Origin: Tabrizicola piscis
Lineage (GTDB): Bacteria; Pseudomonadota; Alphaproteobacteria; Rhodobacterales; Rhodobacteraceae
Assembly (NCBI RefSeq): GCF_003940805.1
Contig: NZ_CP034328.1
Location: 3,844,001 to 3,908,000, forward strand
Reading direction: 5' to 3'
Length of the DNA stretch: 64,000 bases
Below are positions 25,505-38,258 of the stretch, in pieces (the stretch's first letter is position 1; each line of letters starts with the position of its first letter). Position numbers and translations under genes: made by a program. The notes beneath the pieces were generated by a model that was given only the letters and a program-made list of their open reading frames with translations, did not search any database and was not told the DNA's origin.

Positions 25505-26152
25505 TTATTCGGCTGCAACGGGCGCGAAAGCTGCGCCCTCAGTGCCGCTGCGCGAGACCTGCGGCTGCGAGACCCGGGCTTCGGCTGCTTCCGAGAACAA
25601 CCGGGCCACACGGGCGGCATCCGGGATCGACCGCAGCGCGGGCTGGGTCTTGGCCCAATGGCCGGGGCGCACATGCGGCCAGGCGACAAGGACGGAGATC
25701 CGCGTTTCGCCCAAGGTGTCGAGCGCGATGGTGCCCGTGCCGTCGCGGCGCAGGTCAAGGTTGGCCGCGCCAATCTGCACGAAGGGCAGGTTGAAGGTGA
25801 CGGGCAGCGCCGCCCCGATCCGCAAGACAACGCGGGCGGTGGTCAGCGTATAGGTCGTGGCGCGGGCCTGAACCCAGGCCAGGCCGTAGACGATGCCAAG
25901 GCCAAGCAGGCCAAGCATCAGGTAGGGCAGCCCCATCGCGAAGGCCATGGCCAGCCCGCCATCGGCAAAGCCTGCACCAGCACGCCACAGCACGATCAGG
26001 ACGAAATATCCGGCGATCCAGCGGATGCGGTAGGCATCCCGCGCAAGGGCCCAAGATTCGGGGCGGCCTTGCCAGAGGATCAGTTCACCTTGCGGGGGCC
26101 GTTCCGGCAGACCTGGCATGGCGTCGAAAGCGAAGTCGTCATGGCCTGACAT
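25505..26152 (-). CDS. puhB: Photosynthetic complex assembly protein PuhB
   Basis: The 215-aa protein starts MSGHDDFAFDAMPGLPERPP and continues with GELILWQGRPESWALARDAY, characteristic of PuhB, a PH-domain-like membrane protein. Three membrane segments lie at about residues 52-115, followed by a soluble domain with TTYTLTTARVVLRIGAALP. PuhB acts as a reaction-centre assembly factor. An alternative ATG 15 bases upstream exists. It follows puhA after a 64-base gap that holds a strong hairpin. Confidence 0.9.
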   Translation of the reverse strand: MSGHDDFAFDAMPGLPERPPQGELILWQGRPESWALARDAYRIRWIAGYFVLIVLWRAGAGFADGGLAMAFAMGLPYLMLGLLGLGIVYGLAWVQARATTYTLTTARVVLRIGAALPVTFNLPFVQIGAANLDLRRDGTGTIALDTLGETRISVLVAWPHVRPGHWAKTQPALRSIPDAARVARLFSEAAEARVSQPQVSRSGTEGAAFAPVAAE

Positions 26153-26180
26153 GTGCAGACCCTCCATGTTGGTGTGAAAG

Positions 26181-26205
26181 GCGGGGCCCGGGCGCGGGCC
26201 CTCGC
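26181..26205 (-). promoter_or_regulatory. Stable hairpin in the puhA-puhB gap
   Basis: A G+C-only stem of about 10 bp with one bulged T and a 4-base loop occupies the gap between puhA and puhB. A structure here could protect the abundant puhA message or reduce read-through into puhB, as hairpins do in the puf operon. There is no T run. Confidence 0.45.
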
Positions 26206-26216
26206 CTGTCAGATGC

Positions 26217-26987
26217 TTAGAACCCGCGCTTGCGCTTGGGGGCGTCGTACATCCAGCCGGATGCGACATAGGCGGAGATCTTGTCTTCTTCGAGCTTGGT
26301 GACTTCGGTGGCCGACCGGGTCGCCGGGATGCCGTCAAAGCTGTCCGAGGCAAGGGCCATCACCCGCACGCGGTCTTCCCAGATCCGGGCAAGGGTCATC
26401 GGCACCAGCCGCTTTTGCCCTGAGTTCAGGTCGATCTCGATATAGCGGACCAGCTGTTCCGGGGCATCGACCCAGACATCCGACACGCGGCCGACAACCT
26501 CAAGATCGGCGGCTTGCACCGGCAGACCGCGCGGGTCGCGCCCGGCCGAGATGACAAGCCCGTCAGCGCGCGACATGGGCACCAGCTTGTTGTGGCCATG
26601 GCCATCCAGTTCCGGTTCATCGCGACGCGGCACCCAGGAGGCAGGGCCGACGCCATCGACCATCGGGTTGCCGGTGGGCGCATGGGGGAAACCTTCGGAC
26701 ACGGCCGTCCGGGCCAGCGCCAGATCACTGCGGCGATGCGCAGCCTCATTCGCGGCGGAGGGAACAGTGACGTCGCCCTTGCCATGCGGCAGGCGGAAGG
26801 TCTTGGGCTTGGGCACCGGGAAGGGGCCCTGGTTCGGGGCCTTCAGCCCGTCTTCGGTTTCCAGCGGATAGCCTTCCCGCATGTTTTCCGTCTGCAGATA
26901 GTAGATCAGCAGGGCGAAGAAGCCCCAGAACAGCCAGATCGACAGACTGGCGAGGTCGAAGTTGCCGAAGAAGTTGACACCTACCAT
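26217..26987 (-). CDS. puhA: Photosynthetic reaction centre H subunit
   Basis: The 256-aa protein has the H-subunit layout: a short periplasmic start ([16 protein letters not shown]), one membrane helix (about residues 12-31), [15 protein letters not shown] at the cytoplasmic exit, and a globular domain ending [20 protein letters not shown]. It caps the L/M reaction-centre core and guides protons to QB. It is transcribed with bchF to lhaA upstream and puhB, puhC downstream. Length is close to the R. sphaeroides protein (260 aa). Confidence 0.97.
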   Translation of the reverse strand: MVGVNFFGNFDLASLSIWLFWGFFALLIYYLQTENMREGYPLETEDGLKAPNQGPFPVPKPKTFRLPHGKGDVTVPSAANEAAHRRSDLALARTAVSEGFPHAPTGNPMVDGVGPASWVPRRDEPELDGHGHNKLVPMSRADGLVISAGRDPRGLPVQAADLEVVGRVSDVWVDAPEQLVRYIEIDLNSGQKRLVPMTLARIWEDRVRVMALASDSFDGIPATRSATEVTKLEEDKISAYVASGWMYDAPKRKRGF

Positions 26988-27020
26988 TGGGGTATCCTCC
27001 GTTGTGTTGATCCGGTGGGA

Positions 27021-28454
27021 TCAGGTGGGAAATTCGGCGATGCCGAAGCGATCGCCGGACGTGGGAGTGGGCGCGAGCGGGGCGACCCGGACCAGCGGTC
27101 CGAGTGCGACGAGGGTCAGGAACAGAAGGCCGATCTCGGCGTGGTAGACGAAGGTATAGCCAAGGGTCGGGTCGGTCAGGGCGGGGCCAAGGGCACCGCT
27201 TTCGGCCAGATGGCCGGTGATGTCGCGGATCGCGCCACCAAGGAAGATCGCAAGGCCTGCGGCGGTTGCCTGCGCGGCGCCCCAGGCCCCAAGCGCAAGG
27301 CCTGCGCCAGCGCCCGCAGTCTTCAGCGCCATGGCGGCGGTGAGGGTGGACACGGCAAAGAGCCCCACGCCAAAGCCGATCGCCGCAGCGCCGATGTAGA
27401 ACAGGGCAGCGCTTTCCAGCGGTCCGGCGAAGATGACGGCGGTAAAGGCGGCGATGCCCGCGAGGATACCGCGCGCGGCGATGCGGAACGGATCACGCCC
27501 CTGACCCAGCCAGCGGGCGGCTAGGATGAAACCTACCAGCGCGCCAAAGGCATAGACCGCCGTCAGCAGCGTGGTCTTGCTGACGGAGAGGCCCAACACC
27601 TCACCCCCGTAGGGTTCCAAAAGCACGTCCTGCATGTTGAAGGCCAGCGTGCCCAGCACGACCACGGCCAGAAGCCGCCCCGCCGTGCCGCCCGCCATCA
27701 GATCGGCCCAGGCATCACGGAACCGCGGACGCGGAGCCTCACGCTCTTCGCGGCTCATCGGGCGGACCTTTTCCTGCTGCCACAGGGCGATGACGTTTAG
27801 GATCAGGGTGGCCGCCCCGCAGCCCTGCACGACGCGGACCAGCGTGATCGGGTCGTAGTCGCGCAAAAGCCAGCCGACGATGACGGCCGACACGCCCATG
27901 CCCAAGAGGAACATGACATAAAGAAGGGCCACGACACGCGGCCGCGTCTCATCCGTCGCGCGGTCCGAGGCTAGGGCCAGACCCGCGGTCTGCGTCATAT
28001 GGAGGCCAATCCCGGTCATCAGGAAGGCCAGCGCCGCCAGTACCTCACCCGCCCAGGTGGGGCCATAGGTCTGGTCGCCCGACAGCACGATCAGCGCGAA
28101 GGGCATGACGGCAAGCCCGCCCATCTGCCACAGCGACCCGAACCACAGGTAGGGCACGCGCTTCCAGCCGATGGCCGACCGGTGGGTGTCCGACCGATGC
28201 CCCAAAAAGGCGCGGAACGGCGCGACAAGCACTGGGATCGAGATCATCAGGGCCACGATGATGGCCGGAACCGACAGTTCCACGATCATCACCCGGTTCA
28301 GCGTGCCAAGGAGCAGCACCGTGGCCATGCCGACCGACACCTGAAACAGCGACAGACGCAGCAGCTGGCGCAGCGGCAGCCCTTCGGATGCGGCGTTCGC
28401 GAAGGGCAACCACGACGCGTCCAGCGCCTTGAGATGCTTTTTCCGCAGGATCAT
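27021..28454 (-). CDS. lhaA: Light-harvesting 1 assembly protein, BCD-family carrier
   Basis: The 477-aa protein has about twelve membrane segments and belongs to the bacteriochlorophyll delivery (PucC/LhaA) branch of the major facilitator superfamily. LGTLNRVMIVELSVPA and a RSDTHRSAIGWKRVPY loop are signature segments. LhaA is required for LH1 assembly. The ATG at 28454 overlaps the bchM stop (ATGA). It ends 33 bases before puhA. Confidence 0.93.
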   Translation of the reverse strand: MILRKKHLKALDASWLPFANAASEGLPLRQLLRLSLFQVSVGMATVLLLGTLNRVMIVELSVPAIIVALMISIPVLVAPFRAFLGHRSDTHRSAIGWKRVPYLWFGSLWQMGGLAVMPFALIVLSGDQTYGPTWAGEVLAALAFLMTGIGLHMTQTAGLALASDRATDETRPRVVALLYVMFLLGMGVSAVIVGWLLRDYDPITLVRVVQGCGAATLILNVIALWQQEKVRPMSREEREAPRPRFRDAWADLMAGGTAGRLLAVVVLGTLAFNMQDVLLEPYGGEVLGLSVSKTTLLTAVYAFGALVGFILAARWLGQGRDPFRIAARGILAGIAAFTAVIFAGPLESAALFYIGAAAIGFGVGLFAVSTLTAAMALKTAGAGAGLALGAWGAAQATAAGLAIFLGGAIRDITGHLAESGALGPALTDPTLGYTFVYHAEIGLLFLTLVALGPLVRVAPLAPTPTSGDRFGIAEFPT

Positions 28455-29115
28455 GGCCGATACTCCATGCATTCCGAGATGTAAAAGCCGCGCGAGACCC
28501 GCCCGATCTGGGCTAGCCCCGGCCCGGTGGCGCGGCCAAGGTCCTTCAGGCTGTGCGGGATCATCACCGGCGACCGGTCATTGCGCGGGAAGAGCTTGCC
28601 CATGTGCCACATCGCCATCAGCAGCGTCGTGCGCGGGGCCACGGTAAACACCACCGCGCCGCTGCGTTGGCCAAGGGCGTGCAGCGTGCGGGCAATGTCA
28701 TCCGCGCCGTAATAGATCAGGCTGTCCATCGCGAGGACATAGTCAAACCGCCCCAGCGCAGGGTCGGTCATGTCGCCCGCGTGAAAGCTGACCTGCTGGC
28801 GCAGCGTCACGGGCAGGCGGTCATGCGCGATCTTCACCAGCTTGGGCGAGATGTCGGCGGCCATCACTTTGGCGCCGCGCTTGGCCAGTTCTTCCGTCAT
28901 CGCACCCGTGCCGCAGCCCGCATCGAGCACCCGGCAGCCCGCCAGGTCTTGAGGCAGGCGCGACAGCATGAGGGCGCGCATCTTGTCACGGCCTTCGCGC
29001 ACCGTCTGACGGATGCGCGATACCGGCGCGTCCGAGGTCAGCCGCTCCCACGTCTTGGTGGCGGTGCCGTCGAAGTAGCTTTCGACCCGGTCGCGCGTGG
29101 TGGCGTAGTTCGGCA

Positions 29116-29116
<1 letters not shown>
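28451..29116 (-). CDS. bchM: Mg-protoporphyrin IX methyltransferase
   Basis: The 221-aa SAM-dependent methyltransferase has VLDAGCGTGAMTEELAKRG as the SAM-binding glycine loop (about residue 64) and GRFDYVLAMDSLIYY. It methylates the ring-C propionate of Mg-protoporphyrin IX, giving the AcsF/BchE substrate. The ATG at 29116 overlaps the bchL stop (TGATG), and the stop overlaps lhaA. Length matches the family. Confidence 0.95.
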
Positions 29117-30096
<980 letters not shown>

Positions 30097-30103
30097 TCAT
30101 TGG

Positions 30104-33100
30104 TCATTCGGCAGCGATCCCTTCCATCCGGTCTTCCAGCTCATCCGCCGCGCGTTGCAGGGCGGCGAGGGTGGCTGCATCCGGGGTCCAGTAGTTGCGG
30201 TCCGAAGCCTCAAGCAGGCGTCCCGCCATCCGGACGCTGGCTTCGGGGTTCAGGTCGGCCAGACGCTTGCGCATCTCTTCGTCCAGCACAAAGGTCTCGG
30301 ACAGGCGCTGGTAGACCCAGGGCTCGACATGCCCCGTGGTGGCCGACCAGCCCATCGTGTTCGTCACATGCGCCTCGATCTGGCGCACGCCTTCGGCGCC
30401 GTGCCGCAGCAGGCCTTCGTAGAACTTGGGGTTCAGGCTGCGGGCGCGGGTTTCCAGCGCGATCTGGTCTTTCAGCGTGCGGACCTGACCGCCACCGCGG
30501 GTCTGGTCGCCGATGTAGACCGGCGTTGCTTCACCGCCCCCATGGGCCCGGCGGACAGCGCGGGCCACCCCGCCCAGCGTGTCGAAGTAGTGGTCAACCG
30601 AGGTGACGCCCAGTTCGACCGATTCCAGGTTCTGGTAGGCCAGGTCCACATCGCCCAGCACTTGCTGGAGGAGCTTCGCCTGCTTCACCGGCTTGCCATT
30701 CACGCCGTAGGCGAAGCTCTTGCGGGCCTCGTAGGCATCGGCCAGCTCATCTTCCTCGCCAAAGGCGGAGGAGCCGACCAGCGTGTTGACGTTGGCGCCG
30801 TAGGCCCCTTCGGCGTTGGAAAACACCCGCAGGGCGGCGGTTTCAAGGTCCACGCCCATGGCTTGGGCATAGGCCAACGAATGGGCGCGGATGAAGTTCT
30901 GCGATGCCGGCTCATCCGCAGAGGCGGCCTTGAAGGCGGCTTCGGCCAGCATCCGGGTCTGCAGGGGCAGAAGGTCGCGGAAGATGCCGGACAGGGTCAT
31001 CACCACGTCGATCCTTGGGCGGCCAAGTTCCGCAAGCGGGATCAGGTCCGCGCCACACAGCCGGCCGTAATGGTCAAACCGCGGCCGCGCGCCCATCAGC
31101 GCCAACGCCTGGGCAATCGGCCCGCCATCCGACTTGATGTTGTCCGACCCCCACAGCACCAGCGCCACGGTCTGCGGCACGGTTGGGTGCGCGTCCAGCA
31201 AGCGCTGCGCCTGTGCAGCCCCATCGGCCAGCGCAAAGGCGGTGGGCATCCGGAACGGGTCAAAGGCGTGGATGTTGCGGCCCGTGGGCAGGATCGCGGG
31301 CGAGCGGATCAGGTCGCCCCCCGGCACAGGTGCGATGTAGCGGGCGGAAAGCGCGCGCAGAAGGCCCGGGATTTCGGTGTCTTGCGCCATGTGGCGGGCA
31401 GCTTCGGCGCGGGCCTCCTCAGGGATCAGCGACAAAAGCTCCACCATCGCGGCGGGTTCCATCTTGCGGCCAAGGACGTGGAGGCCGTCGGTGATGAGCG
31501 CGCCTTCCGTCTCCAAAAGCTTCAGCCAGAGCGTGTCGATGTCGCCCACCAGGTCCACCGCGCGCGCCTGCTCCACCGCCAGCGCGGCAAGTTCGGCATA
31601 GTCGCTGGCATCGGCCTCGGTCGCGCGGAGGCGGGTGAGCGTGTCCTTGAGATCCACAAGGCCCTTGTAGAGGCCAGCGCGGGCGAGGGGTGGGGTGAGG
31701 TGGGTCACCGTCACTGCGTTCGACCGGCGCTTGGCCAGCGTCGCTTCGGACGGGTTGTTGGCGGCGTAAAGGTAGACGTTCGGGAGGTTGCCGATCAGCC
31801 GGTCGGGCCAGCAGTTGGAGCCGACCCCGGCCTGCTTGCCCGGCATGAACTCCAAAGCGCCGTGCATGCCGAAGTGGAGGAGGACATCCGCCCCGAAATC
31901 CTCACGCAGCCAGCGGTAGAAGGTGGTGAAGGCATGGGTCGGCGCGAAGCCCTTTTCGAACAGAAGGCGCATCGGGTCGCCCTCATAGCCGAAGACGGGC
32001 TGGAGGCCGACAAAGACATTGCCGAACTGGCAGCCCAGCACATGCACGCCGCGCCCGTCGGTCTGGATGCGGCCGGGGGCGGGGCCCCAGGCAGCCTCAA
32101 CCTCGGCCAGCCAAGGGGTCTTGGCGACGATCTCGGCGGCGGGGACGGTGGTGTGGACATTGGCAGGCTGGCCATGGCGGGCGGCGTTGCCTTTCAGCAC
32201 GGCCTCACGCAAAGCCTCAACGCTTTCGGGGGGCGTCAGGTCGTAGCCTTCGGCTGTCAGGGCGTGCAAGGTGTTGAAAAGGCTTTCAAACACACCAAGA
32301 TAGGCGGCGGTGCCAGCAGCACCAGCGTTCGGCGGAAAGCCGTAAAGGACAATGGCCAGCTTCCGCGTGGCGGTTGCGGACCGGTGCAACTTGGCCAAAC
32401 GCGCGACCTTATCGGCCAAAGCCTCGATCCGTTCGGGGCAGGGCGACATGGCGCGGGTTTCGGCCGCCTCAAGCGTTGCCGGTTTGCAATTGCGACCGCA
32501 GCCGTTGCAGCCCTCGGGGTCGTGGCGACCGGCGAAGACGGTGGGGTTCGTCGCGCCGTCAATCTCAGGCAGCGCGATCAGCATGGTGGTTTCCACCGGG
32601 CCAAGGCCACCGGAGGCCGCCTGCCACTGGCGGAGCGACTGGAACTCCAGCGGGTGGGCGGCGACGTAGGGCACGTCAAGTGCGGTCAGCGCCGCAACTG
32701 CCGCCGGGCTGTCGTTGTAGGCCGGGCCACCGACGAGCGAGAAGCCGGTCAGCGACACCATCGCATCGACCTTGCCTGCAAAGTAGGCGTCAATCGCGGG
32801 GCGGCCATCAAGGCCCCCGGCGAAGGCGGGCAGGACGGCGATGCCGCGCGCCTCAAACGCCTTGATGACGGCGTCATAGTGGCCGGTATCGGCGGCAAGG
32901 ATGTAGCTGCGCAGCATCAGAAGGCCGACCGTGGCGGTCGCCCCCTTCGGACGCGGCATGTCGCGGGCGTCGGTGGTGATCCGCCCTTTCAGCGAGGGGT
33001 GATAGAGCCCCACATCCGGGTAATCGACGGGGGCGGCGGCAGTCGCGCCCTTCCAGCCGTGCTTCGTCGCATAGCGGCCGACGAGAAAGCGGATCATCGC

Positions 33101-33700
33101 CTCAAGGTTATCGTCCGAGGCGCCCAGCCAGTATTGCATCGACAAGAACCAGGCGCGCATGTCCTGCGCCTTGCCGGGGATCCAGCGCAGGATCTTCGGC
33201 AAGCGGCGCAGAAGTGCCATCTGCTTTTGCCCCGACCCTGACCCCGGTGCCTTCGACCCGCGCAGCTTTTTCAGCAAGGCCATCGCGCCCGAGGCGGGCT
33301 TGGACATGTCCAGATCGCCCATCTTGGTCAGCTTGACGATCTGCGGGTCGGCGATGACGCCGACGAAAGCGTCCAGACGGTCACGGACCTTGTGCAACTC
33401 CGGCAGGATTGCGGTGATATGTTCTTCGATGAACAGAAGGTTCGCGACGACGATATCGGCGCCCGCCACGGCGGCCTTGGCGCGGGCCAGGGCGGCGGGG
33501 TTTTCGGCCCATTCGGCGGCGGCATGGACTGACACGTCCAGCCCGGGGAAATCCTTGGCCAGACGCGGAGCAATCCGGGCGGCGGGGCCTGCGGCATGGG
33601 CATCCAGCGTCAGGATCACAAAGCGGTAGGTCGGCACACGCGCTGCCCGTTTCGGGGCAAGTGCGGCCTCCTGAGCCTCCATATGGCGGTCATCGCGCAT
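30104..33700 (-). CDS. bchH: Magnesium chelatase subunit H
   Basis: The 1198-aa protein is the porphyrin-binding chelatase subunit, which inserts Mg2+ into protoporphyrin IX together with BchI and BchD. It shows [12 protein letters not shown] in the N-terminal domain, cysteines in [28 protein letters not shown], and the C-terminal [19 protein letters not shown]. The ATG at 33700 overlaps the last bases of bchB. The length is as expected (about 1190 aa). Confidence 0.96.
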   Translation of the reverse strand: MRDDRHMEAQEAALAPKRAARVPTYRFVILTLDAHAAGPAARIAPRLAKDFPGLDVSVHAAAEWAENPAALARAKAAVAGADIVVANLLFIEEHITAILPELHKVRDRLDAFVGVIADPQIVKLTKMGDLDMSKPASGAMALLKKLRGSKAPGSGSGQKQMALLRRLPKILRWIPGKAQDMRAWFLSMQYWLGASDDNLEAMIRFLVGRYATKHGWKGATAAAPVDYPDVGLYHPSLKGRITTDARDMPRPKGATATVGLLMLRSYILAADTGHYDAVIKAFEARGIAVLPAFAGGLDGRPAIDAYFAGKVDAMVSLTGFSLVGGPAYNDSPAAVAALTALDVPYVAAHPLEFQSLRQWQAASGGLGPVETTMLIALPEIDGATNPTVFAGRHDPEGCNGCGRNCKPATLEAAETRAMSPCPERIEALADKVARLAKLHRSATATRKLAIVLYGFPPNAGAAGTAAYLGVFESLFNTLHALTAEGYDLTPPESVEALREAVLKGNAARHGQPANVHTTVPAAEIVAKTPWLAEVEAAWGPAPGRIQTDGRGVHVLGCQFGNVFVGLQPVFGYEGDPMRLLFEKGFAPTHAFTTFYRWLREDFGADVLLHFGMHGALEFMPGKQAGVGSNCWPDRLIGNLPNVYLYAANNPSEATLAKRRSNAVTVTHLTPPLARAGLYKGLVDLKDTLTRLRATEADASDYAELAALAVEQARAVDLVGDIDTLWLKLLETEGALITDGLHVLGRKMEPAAMVELLSLIPEEARAEAARHMAQDTEIPGLLRALSARYIAPVPGGDLIRSPAILPTGRNIHAFDPFRMPTAFALADGAAQAQRLLDAHPTVPQTVALVLWGSDNIKSDGGPIAQALALMGARPRFDHYGRLCGADLIPLAELGRPRIDVVMTLSGIFRDLLPLQTRMLAEAAFKAASADEPASQNFIRAHSLAYAQAMGVDLETAALRVFSNAEGAYGANVNTLVGSSAFGEEDELADAYEARKSFAYGVNGKPVKQAKLLQQVLGDVDLAYQNLESVELGVTSVDHYFDTLGGVARAVRRAHGGGEATPVYIGDQTRGGGQVRTLKDQIALETRARSLNPKFYEGLLRHGAEGVRQIEAHVTNTMGWSATTGHVEPWVYQRLSETFVLDEEMRKRLADLNPEASVRMAGRLLEASDRNYWTPDAATLAALQRAADELEDRMEGIAAE

Positions 33701-35255
33701 AATGGGCCTTTGCTTCATAAAGGGTGTCGATGCTGATTGCTGTCACGCCTTTGTCGGCCGCGAATTTCTCGGTGTTCCGTTTCGCCTTGCCGCGCACGAA
33801 GAACGGGATCTTCTTCAACTCGCGTTCGGCATCGGCCAGCCAGATCACCTCGCCCGTCACGGGCTCCTCGGCCTGCGGTTTCATACTGGCGGCAATATCC
33901 CCGCCGGAGGCTTCCACCTCGGCAACCAGTGCCTCGGGCCGCGCACTTGCCTTGGCGCCGTGGTGGCTGGGACCGGCAGCATCGTGAAACTCGAAATCCT
34001 CGCGGAACATGGTGAGGAGGTGTTCTTCCAGACCCATGACCAGGGGGTGAACCCAGGTGTCGAAGATCACGTTCGCGCCCTCGAACCCCATCTGGGGGGA
34101 GTAGCGGGCCGGGAAGTCCTGCACATGCACGGGGGCAGAGATCACGGCGCAGGGGATGCCAAGGCGCTTGGCGATGTGGCGTTCCATCTGCGTGCCAAGG
34201 ATCAGTTCGGGCTGCAGGCGGGCAATCTCGGCCTCGACCTCCAGATAGTCGTCGGTGATCAGCGCCTCGATGCCATAGGTCTTGGCCGCGGCGCGCACCG
34301 GGCGGGCCTGTTCGCGGTTGTAGCAGCCAAGGCCCACGACCTCGAACCCGATCTCCCTGGCGGCGATGCGGGCGGCGGCGATGGCATGGGTGCCGTCGCC
34401 GAAGATGTAGACGCGCTTGCCGGTCAGGTAGGTGCTGTCGACGGATGCAGCATACCAGGGCTGGCGCAGGCCGGTCTCAGCCGGAAGCGGGAGGCCGGTG
34501 ATCGTGGCGACCTCGGCCAGGAAATCGCGGGTGGCATGGGTGCCGATGGGCACGACACGCGTAAAGGGCTGGTTCAGCGCCTTTTCCAGATGCCGCGCGG
34601 CGGTTTCGGCCGTTTCAGGATACATCAGCACGTTGAAATGCGCGGCCCCAAGGCGGGCGATGTCCGCCGGGGTGGCGTCCAGCGGCGCGCAGACATTGAC
34701 GGTGATGCCCATGGTGGCAAGCAGCCGGGTCAGTTCGGTCACGTCGTCGCGGTGGCGGAACCCCAATGCCGTTGGGCCGATCAGGTTGCAGGTGACAGCC
34801 TCGGTCCGGGCCATCGGCTTGGCGAGGACCTTGACGATCTGGAAAAACGTCTCATCCGCGCCGAAGTTTTCCTTGCGGCTGTAGGACGGCAGGTCGAGCG
34901 GAATGACCGGGATCGGCAGGTTCAGCGCCTCAGCCAGACCGCCGGGATCGTCCTGGATGAGTTCGGCAGTGCAGGACGCGCCGACGATCATCGCTTGCGG
35001 CTGGAAGCGGGTGAAGGCGTCGCGGGCGGCGTCCTTGAACAGGTTCGCCGTGTCGGCGCCAAGGTCACGGGCCTGGAAGGTGGTGTAGGTGACCGGCGGG
35101 CGGTGATTGCGCCGCTCGATCATGGTGAACAGAAGGTCGGCATAGGTGTCGCCCTGCGGGGCGTGCAGGACGTAGTGCAGGCCCTTCATCGCGGTGGCGA
35201 CACGCATCGCGCCGACGTGCGGGGGGCCTTCATATGTCCAAAGGGTAAGCTTCAT
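33690..35255 (-). CDS. bchB: Light-independent protochlorophyllide reductase subunit B
   Basis: The 521-aa nitrogenase-like protein starts [20 protein letters not shown], has [36 protein letters not shown], and the BchB-specific C-terminus [19 protein letters not shown]. With BchN it forms the catalytic component of dark-operative protochlorophyllide reductase, an O2-sensitive enzyme. The upstream gap to bchN carries repeat copy 2. It overlaps bchH by 11 bases. Confidence 0.96.
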   Translation of the reverse strand: MKLTLWTYEGPPHVGAMRVATAMKGLHYVLHAPQGDTYADLLFTMIERRNHRPPVTYTTFQARDLGADTANLFKDAARDAFTRFQPQAMIVGASCTAELIQDDPGGLAEALNLPIPVIPLDLPSYSRKENFGADETFFQIVKVLAKPMARTEAVTCNLIGPTALGFRHRDDVTELTRLLATMGITVNVCAPLDATPADIARLGAAHFNVLMYPETAETAARHLEKALNQPFTRVVPIGTHATRDFLAEVATITGLPLPAETGLRQPWYAASVDSTYLTGKRVYIFGDGTHAIAAARIAAREIGFEVVGLGCYNREQARPVRAAAKTYGIEALITDDYLEVEAEIARLQPELILGTQMERHIAKRLGIPCAVISAPVHVQDFPARYSPQMGFEGANVIFDTWVHPLVMGLEEHLLTMFREDFEFHDAAGPSHHGAKASARPEALVAEVEASGGDIAASMKPQAEEPVTGEVIWLADAERELKKIPFFVRGKAKRNTEKFAADKGVTAISIDTLYEAKAHYAR

Positions 35256-35264
35256 GGCTGGCCT

Positions 35265-35311
35265 CCGGGGCGCTGCCCCGGACCCCGGGATATTTGGACC
35301 AGAATGAAAGG
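35265..35311. repeat. 47-bp intergenic repeat, copy 2 (inverted)
   Basis: The copy between bchN and bchB is the reverse complement of copy 1 (30028-30074), differing at one position (G in place of C in ATTTGSACC). The two copies flank bchH-bchB as inverted repeats about 5.2 kb apart. It ends 5 bases before the bchN stop and lies 9 bases upstream of the bchB start. Confidence 0.85.
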
Positions 35312-35316
35312 CTGGG

Positions 35317-37100
<1,784 letters not shown>

Positions 37101-37174
37101 GAAGCTGAAGGTCTTCCCCGAAGTGTTGTCGTGACCGTGTCGCCTTGACCCAAGACTAGACGGGCCAGCGTAAG

Positions 37175-37192
37175 TGTCAACCAAAACTTACA
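37175..37192. promoter_or_regulatory. PpsR/CrtJ box upstream of bchF
   Basis: TGT-N12-ACA (TGTCAACCAAAACTTACA) lies 75 bases upstream of the bchF start in the bchF-aerR gap. PpsR represses the bch superoperon through such palindromes under oxygen and light. Confidence 0.8.
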
Positions 37193-37345
37193 CACTGCTG
37201 CACAGTCTCGACCGGCTCAGATTTCAGCGTATTCGCCAATCAAGACCCATATTTGCTTCGTTTTTCAGCGGTATCGGCAAGGAACGGCGTAGTGTCGCAT
37301 GGCGTTTGGCGAAAAGTGTCAATTTGCTTTGACAATGCTTTCCCC
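37193..37345. promoter_or_regulatory. Divergent bchF-aerR control region with a second PpsR box
   Basis: The second palindrome, TGTCAATTTGCTTTGACA at 37317-37334, is a closer match to the extended TGTCAA...TTGACA form. It lies on the aerR side, 11 bases before an ATG at 37346. The whole gap between the bchF start and the best-supported aerR start is 345 bases; no other gene is recognised in it apart from the possible aerR 5' segment. Confidence 0.75.
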
Positions 37346-37445
37346 ATGGCGGACAGTAAGGAAAACGCTGCGCTGGACCTTGTGCGCGCAGTCCCGGACC
37401 GAGCACCGGCAATCACGCCGGATGCGGACGGGTTGGAGTGGCGGA

Positions 37446-38258
37446 ATGCGCGACAGCCAGTATGGCGTGCCAATCGAGCGTTGCGGAGACGAATTGTCGA
37501 CGCTGGCGCGGACCGTTGTTGCGCGTCTGGCGGCGCGTAGCGGTCGGGCGTTGCAGCAGATCGACCCTGATCTTGTCTTTGCGATGGCGCGCGCGGTCGC
37601 ATCGGTTGACCCTGCGCTTTATGACGCGCTGCGCCCCGAGATTCGCCGTGCCCGCATCAGCGATATCGATCTTGTTGACAGCTATTTTCCCGCCGTTGCG
37701 CGCCTGCTTGGCTGCGACTGGGCTGAGGACCGGGCCGGCTGGGCCGAAGTCACCATCGGCCTTGCGCGGTTGCAGTCGCTGGTCCATCAGATCGGCCTTG
37801 GCTGGGATGGCAGTACGGCGGTTGACGGCGCGTCGGTGTTGATCGTGCTGCCCGAGGGGGAACAGCACAGCTTTGGCGCGCAGGTGCTTGCCGGACAGTT
37901 GCGGCGTCAGGGCATTTCGGTGCATCTACAGATCGGCACGCGGTTGGCCGTGCTGCGGACTCTGGTGCAAGAGCGCCAGTATGATTGCGCGATGGTGTCT
38001 GTGGGATGCGAAACCAAGCTTGAACTGGGCCGGAAGATCGTGAAGGCGTTGAAGGAAGCGTCAGGCGGGCGGCTCTGGGTGGCCGTGGGTGGTGCGGTGC
38101 TGGATCGGGTGTCCAACGCGGCACAGCTGACGGGGGCCGATATTGCCACGAGCGACCCGGGTCAGGCGCTTGCCGGCGCGCAACTGGGCACGGCTGGAGC
38201 GGCGTGGAAAGTCTCTGCCATCACGGAGGCGGCCGACCGACGGTTGGTTGCTCCGTGA
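37446..38258 (+). CDS. aerR: B12-binding antirepressor AerR/PpaA
   Basis: The 270-aa protein has an N-terminal helical part and a cobalamin-binding domain from about residue 130, with LPEGEQHSFGAQVLAGQLRR containing the likely axial histidine. AerR (PpaA in R. sphaeroides) binds PpsR/CrtJ and modulates repression in response to light and B12. The ATG at 37446 has GGAG at 7-base spacing. Sequence from 37346 to about 37445 looks coding in a different frame (see findings), so the N-terminus may be longer or disrupted. It overlaps ppsR. Confidence 0.85.
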   Translation: MRDSQYGVPIERCGDELSTLARTVVARLAARSGRALQQIDPDLVFAMARAVASVDPALYDALRPEIRRARISDIDLVDSYFPAVARLLGCDWAEDRAGWAEVTIGLARLQSLVHQIGLGWDGSTAVDGASVLIVLPEGEQHSFGAQVLAGQLRRQGISVHLQIGTRLAVLRTLVQERQYDCAMVSVGCETKLELGRKIVKALKEASGGRLWVAVGGAVLDRVSNAAQLTGADIATSDPGQALAGAQLGTAGAAWKVSAITEAADRRLVAP

